From contig RCAB01000104.1 in assembly GCA_003640385.1 (NCBI GenBank), forward strand, positions 62,001-126,000: a DNA stretch of 64,000 bases, read 5' to 3'. Positions 13,098-22,908 of this stretch are shown piece by piece. The position numbers were made by a program, and so were the translations under genes. Numbering within the stretch: position 1 is the stretch's first letter; every line of letters starts with the position of its first letter. Source of the DNA: Setaria digitata (taxonomy: Eukaryota > Nematoda > Chromadorea > Rhabditida > Setariidae). Below the pieces are notes generated by a model, which searched no databases, was not told the DNA's origin, and worked only from the letters and a program-made list of their open reading frames with translations.

Positions 13098-14023
13098 TCA
13101 TTCATCCACCGATTCATTCACCGATTCATCCACCGATTCATTCACCGATTCATCCACCGATTCATTCACCGATTCATCCACCGATTCATTCACCGATTCA
13201 TCCACCGATTCATTCACCGATTCATCCACCGATTCATCCACCGATTCATCCACCGATTCATCCACCGATTCATCCACCGATTCATCCACCGATTCATTCA
13301 CCGATTCATCCACCGATTCATTCACCGATTCATCCACCGATTCATTCACCGATTCATCCACCGATTCATCCACCGATTCATCCACCGATTCATCCACCGA
13401 TTCATCCACCGATTCATCCACCGATTCATTCACCGATTCATCCACCGATTCATTCACCGATTCATCCACCGATTCATTCACCGATTCATCCACCGATTCA
13501 TTCACCGATTCATCCACCGATTCATTCACCGATTCATCCACCGATTCATTCACCGATTCATCCACCGATTCATTCACCGATTCATCCACCGATTCATTCA
13601 CCGATTCATCCACCGATTCATTCACCGATTCATCCACCGATTCATTCACCGATTCATCCACCGATTCATTCACCGATTCATCCACCGATTCATTCACCGA
13701 TTCATCCACCGATTCATTCACCGATTCATCCACCGATTCATTCACCGATTCATCCACCGATTCATTCACCGATTCATCCACCGATTCATTCACCGATTCA
13801 TCCACCGATTCATTCACCGATTCATCCACCGATTCATTCACCGATTCATCCACCGATTCATTCACCGATTCATCCACCGATTCATTCACCGATTCATCCA
13901 CCGATTCATTCACCGATTCATCCACCGATTCATTCACCGATTCATCCACCGATTCATTCACCGATTCATCCACCGATTCATTCACCGATTCATCCACCGA
14001 TTCATCCACCGATTCATTCACTC
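13098..14023. repeat. 12-bp minisatellite with 24-bp higher-order structure (~76 units)
   Basis: The array is a run of about 76 units of ATTCATYCACCG. Two variants, ATTCATCCACCG and ATTCATTCACCG, alternate strictly over most of the array, making a 24-bp higher-order unit. Two homogeneous blocks of the C variant interrupt the alternation, near 13,225-13,290 and 13,355-13,430. Because the unit is a multiple of three and lacks stops, both strands stay open for more than 300 codons (Phe-Ile-His-Arg repeats on plus; Glu-Ser-Val-Asp/Asn repeats on minus). No splice site, initiation context or unique coding flank suggests translation. The left flank (catccattcattc) and right flank (cactcacttattccttcgtcacccactcactc) look like decayed units. 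Confidence 0.95.
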
Positions 14024-14296
14024 ACTTATTCCTTCGTCACCCACTCACTCATCTACTCGTTCTATCCAATTCAATCTATTTTATGATTATTAGATCATAT
14101 TTCGATTAGCCTTCATCGTTTATCGAAATTTTGTTGTGCACTCATTACTTCATCAACTTCCATTTCAGCACATTACACTATGTCATTTTATTTGCTTGGT
14201 CTAAACTTTTTCCCGAATTAATATAATGCATGTCCTAAAACTTTTTTGTCGATTTTTAAAAGTCGGATCAGTAGAAAGTTGTCGTATTAATAAATG

Positions 14297-14466
14297 TGCT
14301 GATAGTGCAATTTGCAAGCACCAATATGCATGGAGATACTGCAGCTTGCAAACAGCAGAATGTAGTTCTTGCCACTTAAAGCAACAGAAATGGGTACTGC
14401 AGCTTGTAAGCAATGGAATTAAGTACTGCGATGTGCAAGCCATGGCGTGCAGGTGGTGCAACTTGT
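14297..14466. repeat. Degenerate repeat with recurring TACTGCAGCTTGCAAGC-like words
   Basis: Related words recur at irregular spacing: gtgcaatttgcaagc, tactgcagcttgcaaac, tactgcagcttgtaagc, tactgcgatgtgcaagc and gtgcaacttg. The segment is open on both strands (14,226-14,471 + and 14,201-14,461 -) and gives Cys-rich peptides in both, as expected from TGC/GCA-rich repeats. I favour a decayed minisatellite over a gene, since no splice signals flank it. Confidence 0.5.
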
Positions 14467-15239
14467 TTTAATCTGTCAATGCAATTCTGATTAGCATTAC
14501 TGTGTTTTCCATCTGTTTGATGCATGAAATCATCATTCGACCCAAACTGTTTACTTATTCGTTTGTTTACATTTCGCGATTTCGAGTTTGAAATTTCGGA
14601 TGATTGCAGAAGTTAAGCTCCTTATGATAGCACATACCTTATCTGTTCCTGACGCATCCTGTTGCTGATGATGGTGGCGTTTTCTTTGCTTACTTCACTA
14701 CCTCAAACACCCGAGATATCTCGAGATACCTATTAATGGAAGTGTTCCGATTAAAAATGATTCACTTATGAATGGCTTATAAAAGTTAAACTTTTGAAGA
14801 ATATTTTGAGATACCAAATTAATTTTGTAACTTTTAGCTCGAAATCTTTCACCGAATGTTTTTCCAAATCGCCACACGTGAAAGAAACTTACGTGCGTTT
14901 AGAATCGGATACGTGAACAGATTCCTATTTTGTCTGGCAGCGAAAATTTCGTATGGATTCTCGATAACAATTTTCGATTAGTTTAAATCTTCAAAGCTAA
15001 ATAAAACCGTAAAAAATGAAAGAACGACCGATTTGGTAAAATTTAGCTAACACCGACTGTATCACGTAGTACGAGTCTGACCCCATAAGTTTGCCGAATC
15101 CTGAAAAGTTGATTACATCAAAATGATGACGTGACAATAGTTCGTTTGTTTTTTAGCAATCGAAAAAGGTACCAGACAGGATCACTCGACCATAACAGAA
15201 AAGTGAAACAATCCGGCCTGATTAATCGTTTCCGGTACT
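14467..15239. other. Intergenic DNA of intermediate GC, no gene seen
   Basis: This stretch contains more CG dinucleotides than its surroundings, a CACGTG at about 14,875 and an overlapping GAGATATCTC / TCTCGAGA palindrome near 14,713-14,726. No coding or splice evidence was found. Confidence 0.4.
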
Positions 15240-15770
15240 AGAGGAAATGAAAAATAATCACTCTGCCGGATACGGTCATAGACTAGGGGTGTGGTCTTTA
15301 GGGTGTGGCCTAACCATTTGGCTGGCGAGTGTGCAATAGACTCCACCCCAGGGCATCATTACAGACATACCATTGAACCACCCATTCCTTTTGCTGCTGT
15401 CAGCCGGATGGAGGGAAGGGAGAAATGACCGGACGAGAAAGACATAACGGAACGGGAAGAGAGACATAATCGGACAAGGAAAGAGCAGAACCGGATGAAG
15501 AAGGGCGTGACCGGACGGGACCGGAAGCTAAATTCATTCCTAGTGCTATTCATCCCTCCCTTTGGGCGTGTTTCCTCAAATATCGCTCCATTCATTCCTA
15601 CTCTTTACTGCACCTCATCCAACTACGTAACCCTGTCCATACCGTTCACTGCTCTCGAACAGGATGACTTCCGGATCCGGATCCTGCCGGGCGACCGTTT
15701 AGGTAATCGGAATGTTTGTCTAGCCGAGAGTTTAGTTCACATCGTATCGGATAAGCTATTATCATAATTC
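15240..15770. other. GC-rich island, unidentified (possible repeat-element remnant)
   Basis: This is the most GC-rich non-coding block in the window. It includes a CCGGA-rich purine segment (15,415-15,525) with four to five diverged ~22-bp units such as gagacataatcggacaagga. Overlapping ORFs are open on both strands (15,495-15,767 +; 15,276-15,595 - in two frames) but show no domain, and no paired splice sites. It could be a fragment of a mobile element, but I cannot see a transposase, reverse transcriptase, primer-binding site or terminal repeats. Confidence 0.35.
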
Positions 15771-16520
15771 CAATATGAGCCGTTCTAATGTTTGTTTGTT
15801 TGACCTTTTGGGCTTCCCTTTAGATTTACTGTTATCTTATCAGCAATGCTTTTTACATAGTTTTGAACGATTATCATATCAGTTACATTGTTAAATTCCC
15901 TCCACGACTGTTATCAGTAATTGCTTGCAATTATTTCAGATAGTTTTGTTAATTAATGAAATGAGACACTGAAATGTGTTGATTTGAGCAAATGATGATA
16001 ATGGATGAATAATTGGATAAAATTGAATGCAATCAAAACTGTTATAAATTTAAATTTTACTACCAAAAATTTCAACTCATTTTCATTTCATTTGCAATTA
16101 GTTACAAATAACAGCCAGCTATCGATGAGTGATTTTTTACCTTTCACTCAAATATATTTCTTTTTTCCTTCCTCATCTTCCTCATTTTCTTTTCATTTTT
16201 TCCTCTTTTTTTTTCGTCTTAATAATGTTACCTGTTGGGTAATAATATTACCTGTTGATATGGCCAGTACCATTGTTAAAAGTAGTTTTTAGTTCACTTC
16301 AGTATTCGAAATATTTCGTTGCTACTTGTTTGTTTTTGATTTAATTGATCGATTGATTGATTGATTGATTGATTGATTTTACCTGCAAAGTACACGACGA
16401 ATGTATTTGAGAGTATTATTACTTGCTGACGACAATGGTGATGGCTGTTTGGTAGGAAATTTCTGTTCGGAAAAAAAAAAGGTTTAGTTAAATTTTGATA
16501 TGAACAAAGGGAAATTTTAA

Positions 16521-16706
16521 GTAGGAGAGAGAGGGAGGGAGAGAAGGGAAGACAAGTGAATGAAGATGGTGAGAGAGAGGGGGAAAGAAAAAAAGATGAA
16601 AGAAAATATAAGGATTTAATGATAACCTGTTACACTGTTCTTTTGTTCATACCTTTTTTCCTCTCTCTCTCTCGCTCTCTTTCTCTCGCTCTCTCCTCCC
16701 TCCTTT
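16521..16706. repeat. Polypurine (GA) tract followed by polypyrimidine (CT) tract
   Basis: GA-rich DNA at 16,521-16,598 is followed by CT-rich DNA at 16,655-16,706, with another CT tract at 16,785-16,819. The opposite strand bias means the tracts are imperfect inverted repeats of each other. Confidence 0.75.
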
Positions 16707-17835
16707 CAACTTAACATAAAAGCCGGTTCGTCACTTATGAATTTATTTCATTCTCATAATTTTAAATGCTTCCTCCTTTTTCCTCTACCTCTCTCTCCCT
16801 CTCTCTCTCCCTCTCTTCTTGTCAATTATATATAAATATATTTTCATCTCCTCAATTCTTTTTTTTTGTCGTATTCCTTTCTTGTATAAGTTTGTGTTTA
16901 TTTAGTAAAAAGTTCACATTTCTTTGGTATAATTCGTATTTTTCATGCAAATTTGGCTGACTTCTAATCAAAAGTCTCTTCTTTGTTGCTTTGCTTCTTG
17001 CAACTTTTTCTTTTAATTGATCCTTTGAAAAAAAAAAATTAAAATTTAGTAAAAATTCATTTGTTTTTCTTTCACTAAAACTCTAAAATACAGTAATAAT
17101 AGACATCCACAGTTGTGTGCACCAAAATGATTAAATGATCAGTGTGAATTATTCTTTAAAGTATATAGCATCATCGAATGATCAATTGGAATTGGAATTG
17201 AAACAAAGGAAAAAAAAATTATATGTATATGTGTCTTTTTTTTTCCTTTGAAGTTTGAGAAATGTGATGTGAGTGATTATCGAAAAGAGCAATTTATTTC
17301 TTTTCCTTATCAATTATCATATTATCATTTCGAATATTTGATTGTAATTTCTTTCATTATGAATCATTTCATCATTTTACCTCAATCACATTTTCCATTC
17401 GAATGAATCACTTTGCCGTTTTTCCTTTTTGGCACATTCCTTCAAATCTTTCATGATCATTAAATGCCGATAATGATCAGTTCGATGCTATGTTTACTTT
17501 AAATGTCGATCACATCTCTATTGTTTTAACACAACACGATCAATCAATCAATCAATCAATTGATCATCATGCTGATTGTAATTGTTATCATTTTGATCGT
17601 TATTATTATCAGTATTAATAATTATTTTATCCATCACCAGTTTTGTCTTTCTTTATTGCATCATCCTGAAATAGTACAGCAACTGGCTTGTGGTATTTTA
17701 ATTAAGCATTTAAGTATATAGGTGACACTAATTAACCATGTCATTTACTAAGCATTACTAATCTTTAACCGTCATTCATTACTAAAGAAAATCATTTAAT
17801 TCATGCATATTGAATAGTAATTAAACATTCCGTCA

Positions 17836-17837
17836 CG

Positions 17838-17883
<46 letters not shown>

Positions 17884-17890
17884 GAGAAAA
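17836..17890. repeat. Compound (CA)n(GA)n microsatellite
   Basis: A short CA run passes directly into about 20 GA dinucleotides with one GGGA interruption. Confidence 0.9.
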
Positions 17891-18399
17891 GAAGAAATTA
17901 TATTGATGTTAATGAAAATTATTATACTATCATTACTTCTTCATTCATCTTATGTATTTTTTACTTGGCTTGTCTTTTTCTTTCCTTCACTCTACGAGGT
18001 ATGTAAGTGTAATTAAGAGTTAAAAATTAATTCATTAACGGTAGTAGTGGTGGGAAATAAAGTTACTCTAGTAGAAGGAAAAAAGAAAAAGTTTGTCCTG
18101 ATAAAGCGAATGATAAAAGATAAGAAAAATAGTAGGCGGGATATGAAAGGATGATAGCGATGATGAAGAGGAATGAAAAAAGAAAAAATAGTATGGAAAA
18201 AAAAAAGGAGAAAAAAAATGAAAAAAAAAAAGAGAAGGAATAAAGAAAGAAAGGGAAAGTGTGGATGACTGTGAAATATGTCGCACCTTTGAAGCTTCGT
18301 TTTTTATTTATTTATTTATTTATTTTTTCCTTTGCTTAAAAAATCGTAAAAAAAAAGAAAAAAATCTTTTAATTTTTCTTTCTTTTCAACCCTTCTTTC

Positions 18400-18622
18400 C
18401 ATTTACTCTCTCTCTCTCTCTCTCTTTCTTTCTCCCTCCTCCTCCTCCTCTCCCTTCCACTCTTTTGTTTATCACAATCTATTGAAATGCAAATTAACGA
18501 AACATTACGCTCCATTTTCAACAAATACAGAACAAAATCTTACTATAATCCTCTTTACCTTTTTTACCCTCTTATTTCCCTCTCCTCTCCTCTCTCTCTC
18601 TCTCTCCCTCTCTCTCGCTCCC
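18400..18622. repeat. Two (CT)n tracts
   Basis: Pyrimidine-rich tracts at about 18,408-18,440 and 18,580-18,622 are dominated by CT dinucleotides. They generate the Ser/Leu-rich chance ORFs in this interval. Confidence 0.8.
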
Positions 18623-18768
18623 TTTTCCCTTCATCTTTTAGATATTCTATTATTATTATTATTACTAATATTGTCATCGTTATTACAGTCATTATTACTC
18701 CCATTAATACTAATTATTACTATTCTCGGAAATTTTGGTAACATATATTGTATCATAAACGATAAACA

Positions 18769-18805
18769 GATTTATATTGATATCGTNGATTTATACTGAT
18801 ATCGT
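18769..18805. other. Assembly join: single N between two copies of an 18-bp sequence
   Basis: GATTTATATTGATATCGT precedes the N at 18,787 and GATTTATACTGATATCGT follows it, an 18-bp match with one difference. This fits an unmerged contig overlap. Confidence 0.7.
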
Positions 18806-18930
18806 TATCATGATTACAGTGATTACTTACCACGATATTGCTATTCTTGGAATCGTTGATTGTCATTATCAGTATTATTATTATCATTATTTTATCATTG
18901 TTTTTATGATTATTATTGACCTATTATTCA

Positions 18931-19400
18931 TTCTTTTTTTTCTCTTCTATTATTATTCTATTTGAAACTATTAGCTGAACTATTCTCAAGACCTAAAATA
19001 AGTAGTATGTCATGTTTATTTATTATTTCTCTCTATTATTATTATTATTATTAATTGTCATTATTTTTGTCACTATTTTTTCCCCTTCTATTATTATTAG
19101 TCTATTTCAAACTGTTACTAAGACTATTCTGAATACCTAGTACGAGTCTTGCGTCATATTTATTTATTATTGCTCTTCATTCTTATGATACTATTATTAT
19201 TATTGCTATTATTATTTATTATGGTCATCATTATTAATTATTATTATTATTGATTACTATTATTGTTAATTATTAATTATTGTTATTATTATTATTGTTA
19301 ATTATTAATTATTATTACTATTTTTATTGTTATTGTTATTATTCTAAGTTGTTACCAGAACTATCCTGAATCTGAAAACCTAAAATGGGTGATATATAGA
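18931..19400. repeat. Diverged long-unit repeat (two to three copies, ~140-bp period)
   Basis: A text of the form TCTATTtgAAACTaTTA..., ACTATTCT, ACCTA, GTCATnTTTATTTATTAT occurs from about 18,947 and again from about 19,087 (period near 140 bp). A shorter related copy (attattctaagttgttaccagaactatcctgaat) starts near 19,338. The copies are separated by ATT-rich filler. Confidence 0.55.
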
Positions 19401-20132
19401 GAGAAATCATATTGACATCGGATTATCTTTTAAGTGAATAATGTGCTGAATTTTTTTTTGACTACGGAAAAGATAGAGTATCGAATGCCTCATTAATTTA
19501 TTGCTACTTTTTGTTTTGCCAGTTTAATTAAGAAGCACGATGAGTGGAAGAGTTTTTTTTTTTTGCTGAAATTAATCTGAACTTCTGATAACAGGAGTTT
19601 ATGGTGGCTAACAATTAGGTAGATTAGACATTTAAGTTGTGGAACTAATTAATTCTTAGCTTTCTGCAGATTTCTCTTCAGTAAAAAAATAAATAAATAA
19701 TTCAAAATTTTGGCCATATCTTTTGATGATATTATCCATTTGTTTTAGCCATATCATTTTATCATCAGCTTTCACACTGATCATTTCTTTGCTTTTTTTT
19801 TTTTAAACCAATTATTAAACAGTTTGAAATTTATCCCTGAAAAAAAAAAAAAATGTTGCATAATTAGAAATGATAATTGCTGTTGAACCGATATAGTCAG
19901 TCAGTCATCTTTGAGAATGAAAAAATCAAAGGGTTAAGAAGACAAAAACGATGAAATGACGAATTAAAAGTTGATGATGGTGGATGATTATGATCGGTCA
20001 TGTCATCTTAACTGATTCAATTCCTCTTCTCCCTTCATATGTATTCTCTTTTTTTTTCTTTTTTAAATTTTTAAAAAATAAATTATAACATTTATAGCAC
20101 ATTGAAAACCCGAAAACATTCCATTTCTAGTT

Positions 20133-20190
20133 GGATGAATGAATTAATGAATGGATGAATGAATGAATAGATGGGATGAATGGATGAATT
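20133..20190. repeat. (GAAT/GGAT)n tetranucleotide-like tract
   Basis: Repeated ATGAATGA/GGATGAAT words cover about 58 bp. Confidence 0.7.
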
Positions 20191-20837
20191 GAAATGATAG
20201 ATGAATTGCTAAATTGCCTAATTTAAGAAAAAAAAAAAAAAAAATGAAACACTTAATTCTCTTTGCTTTTTTCTCACTTCTTCCTCGAGACTTTCCTCCT
20301 CTTCCTTTCCACCTTCAAATCTAAATTAGTTATTAATTACTATGTGAGAGGAGTGGGAGGAACTGTGATGTGAAATAAGAATTTACTAAAATTACACTTT
20401 CAATTATTTGCAAATATTTTATTTTTCATTGATTTTTTTCCATCTATTTAATTGCTACTATCATTTAATCATACAATTATGATAAATGGAATTTTTTTTT
20501 CTCTCTCTCTCTTTCTTTCTACTTTTGATTGTATGGGAAAGTTTCATCATTCTCTCCCTCTTCTTCACCTCAAAACAGTACTTCTTCTTCCAAAACTTTT
20601 CTTTTCTTTTTCCTTTAACAAATTATATCTTAGCTCTTTTTTTTTTTCCTTCCTCCTCATCTAATGAACGAATTATTCCATTTCCAGTTTATCTCTCTCT
20701 ACAGTATTTCTCCTCGTTTCAATTTATATTCTCTATTGTGGAAATTTCTTTTAATCCTTTTTTCGTGTTTTTTTTTTGCTTTTCTCTTTTGTTTTGTTTT
20801 ATTCTTCAATGGAAATATATTGCAATTGTTCAAAAAG

Positions 20838-20840
20838 GAA

Positions 20841-20872
<32 letters not shown>

Positions 20873-20880
20873 AGGGAAAA
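20838..20880. repeat. (GA)n microsatellite
   Basis: About 15 GA dinucleotides grade into GGGAGGGAGGG. Confidence 0.9.
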
Positions 20881-21364
20881 GAAAGAAATAACGAACAAAG
20901 GTAATAAAAGAACTGTTTCTTTAGTGAACAAATAAGAGAAATCATCGTCAATGAATGGAATATATGCTGCAATCATTATATATATATGTATAATTTGTTT
21001 TATTTTTGGAAAACCATAAATGGAAGAGAAAGAGATGCAGGAGAGTGAAGAGGTGTTTGAGGGAAAGGTGAACAAGGACGGGTACCAGGTAAGAGGTTGT
21101 TCGGGTAGGTAACCAAGTGGGTAGGTAGGTGTCGGGTAAGTAGAGATGCTTCGCTTCATTGCACATCCCCAATTTCAATTCATTCAAACTTATGACACAT
21201 GCACACATATATATATATGTATACAATTCATTTCTCAAATAAATTATACATCGATCACCATTTTTCTTTAAATTAAATAATAGACGTATTTGGTTGGGAA
21301 CAACTTGTAGAAGTGCTGATAATGATAATAAAAGTAGTGATAAAGTTGATAACTGTGATGTTTG

Positions 21365-21383
21365 AAAGAGAGAGAGAGAGAGA
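21365..21383. repeat. (GA)n microsatellite
   Basis: Nine to ten GA dinucleotides followed by CGGGGG. Confidence 0.85.
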
Positions 21384-21654
21384 CGGGGGACAAAAGTGAT
21401 CGTTTAAGAATCAGGAAAATTTCCAACAATCTAAGCCACAGAAACTAATTTAGATGCTTTTTTTTTTTTTTTTTGCTATTTTATTTCAATATTCATTTGT
21501 TTCTTTTCTATCTTTCTCCTATAACAGTAAAATTATTTCATTTTTCTTGGCTCTTTTTTTTTCCCTTTATTAATTAATCTGGTAAATAATTTCACTCTCG
21601 ATACCACTACCTCCTAGAGTAGTCTATCATTTTAGTAATTTCCCTTTCTCTTGT

Positions 21655-21687
<33 letters not shown>

Positions 21688-21690
21688 CTT
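21655..21690. repeat. (CT)n microsatellite
   Basis: A nearly pure CT tract of about 30 bp, on the opposite strand sense to the GA tracts to its left. Confidence 0.9.
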
Positions 21691-22891
21691 TTTTTCGCAT
21701 TTCTACTCGTGAATCACAGCCATTTTATCATATTTTCATATGGAAAATCAAAATACATTCATCATAGTTTAATTGTTCTGTGTAATATTCCTTTGCTGTA
21801 TAATTTTCATATCAAATATTTGTCAGTTAATTAGCTAATTAACACCTATCAGTAAATAACATCATCGGTAAAATTTCCTTTTACCAATCGTGAACATACA
21901 TAGCTTTCCAGTGGAACTTTTGCCTCCTCAAAATAACAACAACAATAATCATGATAACAATGATAACAGTGATCACCCTTCACCTCAGTAATTATCATCT
22001 TAGCTATTGCTACAGCACCTCACTTCTCTTGATAACTTTCCTTTCCTTAGTGTCACAGTTTTTCCCAAATCTAATAACAATAGCTAAATGCAAGTTTCTG
22101 TAAGTGTTCCCATTATATTCGATGAATTTCATTGTCACTGTCATTGTCATTGTCATTGTAAACCATTCAATTATAAATCTTCCTTCTTATTGTCAATCAG
22201 TATTGTCATTATCGTCATCATTATTGCCACATCATCATTAACCGATCGAATCCACTGAACTATATATAAATCATGGTACCTTGTTGTTGTAATATTTTTA
22301 TTGTGTTTGCATGCTTGTGTCTGTGTGTACATACGTATTATATATATATATATGTGTGTTATTATCAGTATTATCATCACAGCATTATCAGTGTTATCAG
22401 TGCAAAGCTAAGAATTACTTTTCGTCTCGTCATTTTAGGATCCTCCTCTTCCTCTTCCTTTTTCTCCTCCTCTTTTCCTTCTCCTTGTCCCTCCTCTCTT
22501 CCTCAATTTCACTCATGTTCATCCTTTCCAATCTATTATATTTATTATTTGCGAATAAAGTCTCTCTTTTTTCCTTCCTTTTCGTCATTTCCTCATAATT
22601 GACAAATATGGGTGACCTTTGACCCAACCAATGTTAATGCTATTTGAATGTTATCGTGAAAACGAATGATGTTGCACATTTATTGGTAATGTGCCTATTT
22701 CGTTTTTCATTTGTCGTCTTTGAACTGTTACCTTGAAACAGTGCTGTGTGTTATTTTGTGAAAAGTATTTCAGATTAGAGGGAAAAAAGAACGAATTAAT
22801 AGAGTGTTGAAAGGAATTTAGCAAAGCTGATAATTGGAAAGTTACGATTTAATAAAGCATAAAAGCATATCACCATCTTTATCATCGTTAT

Positions 22892-22903
22892 CAGTATTAA
22901 CAG
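22892..22903 (+). promoter_or_regulatory. Candidate splice acceptor just upstream of the Sox start codon
   Basis: TATTAACAG ends at 22,903, five bases before the ATG at 22,909; a second option, TTATCAG, ends at 22,894. Either could accept a spliced leader or a 5'UTR exon. The placement matches the other genes in the window. Confidence 0.4.
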
Positions 22904-22908
22904 TCCTG

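Larger units (their letters stand above)
21314..22405. promoter_or_regulatory. Clusters of GATA-type words (TGATAA/TTATCA) upstream of the Sox gene
   Basis: Four TGATAA/GATAA words fall within about 37 bp at 21,318-21,352. Several more lie at 21,950-21,990, and three TTATCAG words sit within about 40 bp at 22,362-22,402, roughly 510 bp before the Sox ATG. TGATAA is the core bound by nematode endodermal GATA factors of the ELT-2 type (established knowledge). That these sites act on the Sox gene is inference, and the AT-rich background makes such words common. Confidence 0.3.
15771..22901. other. 5' flank of the Sox gene: microsatellite-rich, no gene seen
   Basis: About 7 kb with repeated polypurine/polypyrimidine tracts, GATT/AATC tetranucleotide tracts (16,345-16,378; 17,539-17,565), a compound (CA)n(GA)n, ATT-rich blocks and clusters of TGATAA/TTATCA words that become dense from 21.3 kb on. 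The ORFs are low-complexity Ser/Phe/Leu translations of CT tracts. A direct repeat with a 20-bp period containing TTACCTGTTG lies at 16,221-16,257. Confidence 0.55.

Noticed and set aside
13098..14023. CRISPR-like array
   Set aside because: There are no unique spacers; it is a head-to-tail minisatellite in eukaryotic DNA.
13086..14093. 335-codon plus-strand and 307-codon minus-strand ORFs (repeats of Phe-Ile-His-Arg and Glu-Ser-Val-Asp/Asn)
   Set aside because: Both are by-products of a stop-free 12-bp minisatellite; there are no flanking exons, no unique domain, and both strands are equally open.
15240..15770. LTR retrotransposon fragment
   Set aside because: No paired terminal repeats, primer-binding site, gag/pol motif or target duplication is visible; kept only as an unidentified GC-rich island.
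18068..18965. Cluster of overlapping Ser/Leu/Phe/Ile-rich ORFs
   Set aside because: They are translations of (CT)n and (ATT)n tracts with no splice signals or domains.
22834..22908. N-terminal extension of the Sox protein from 22,834
   Set aside because: The frame begins at a TTG; the first ATG is 22,909, with acceptor-like AGs just before it.
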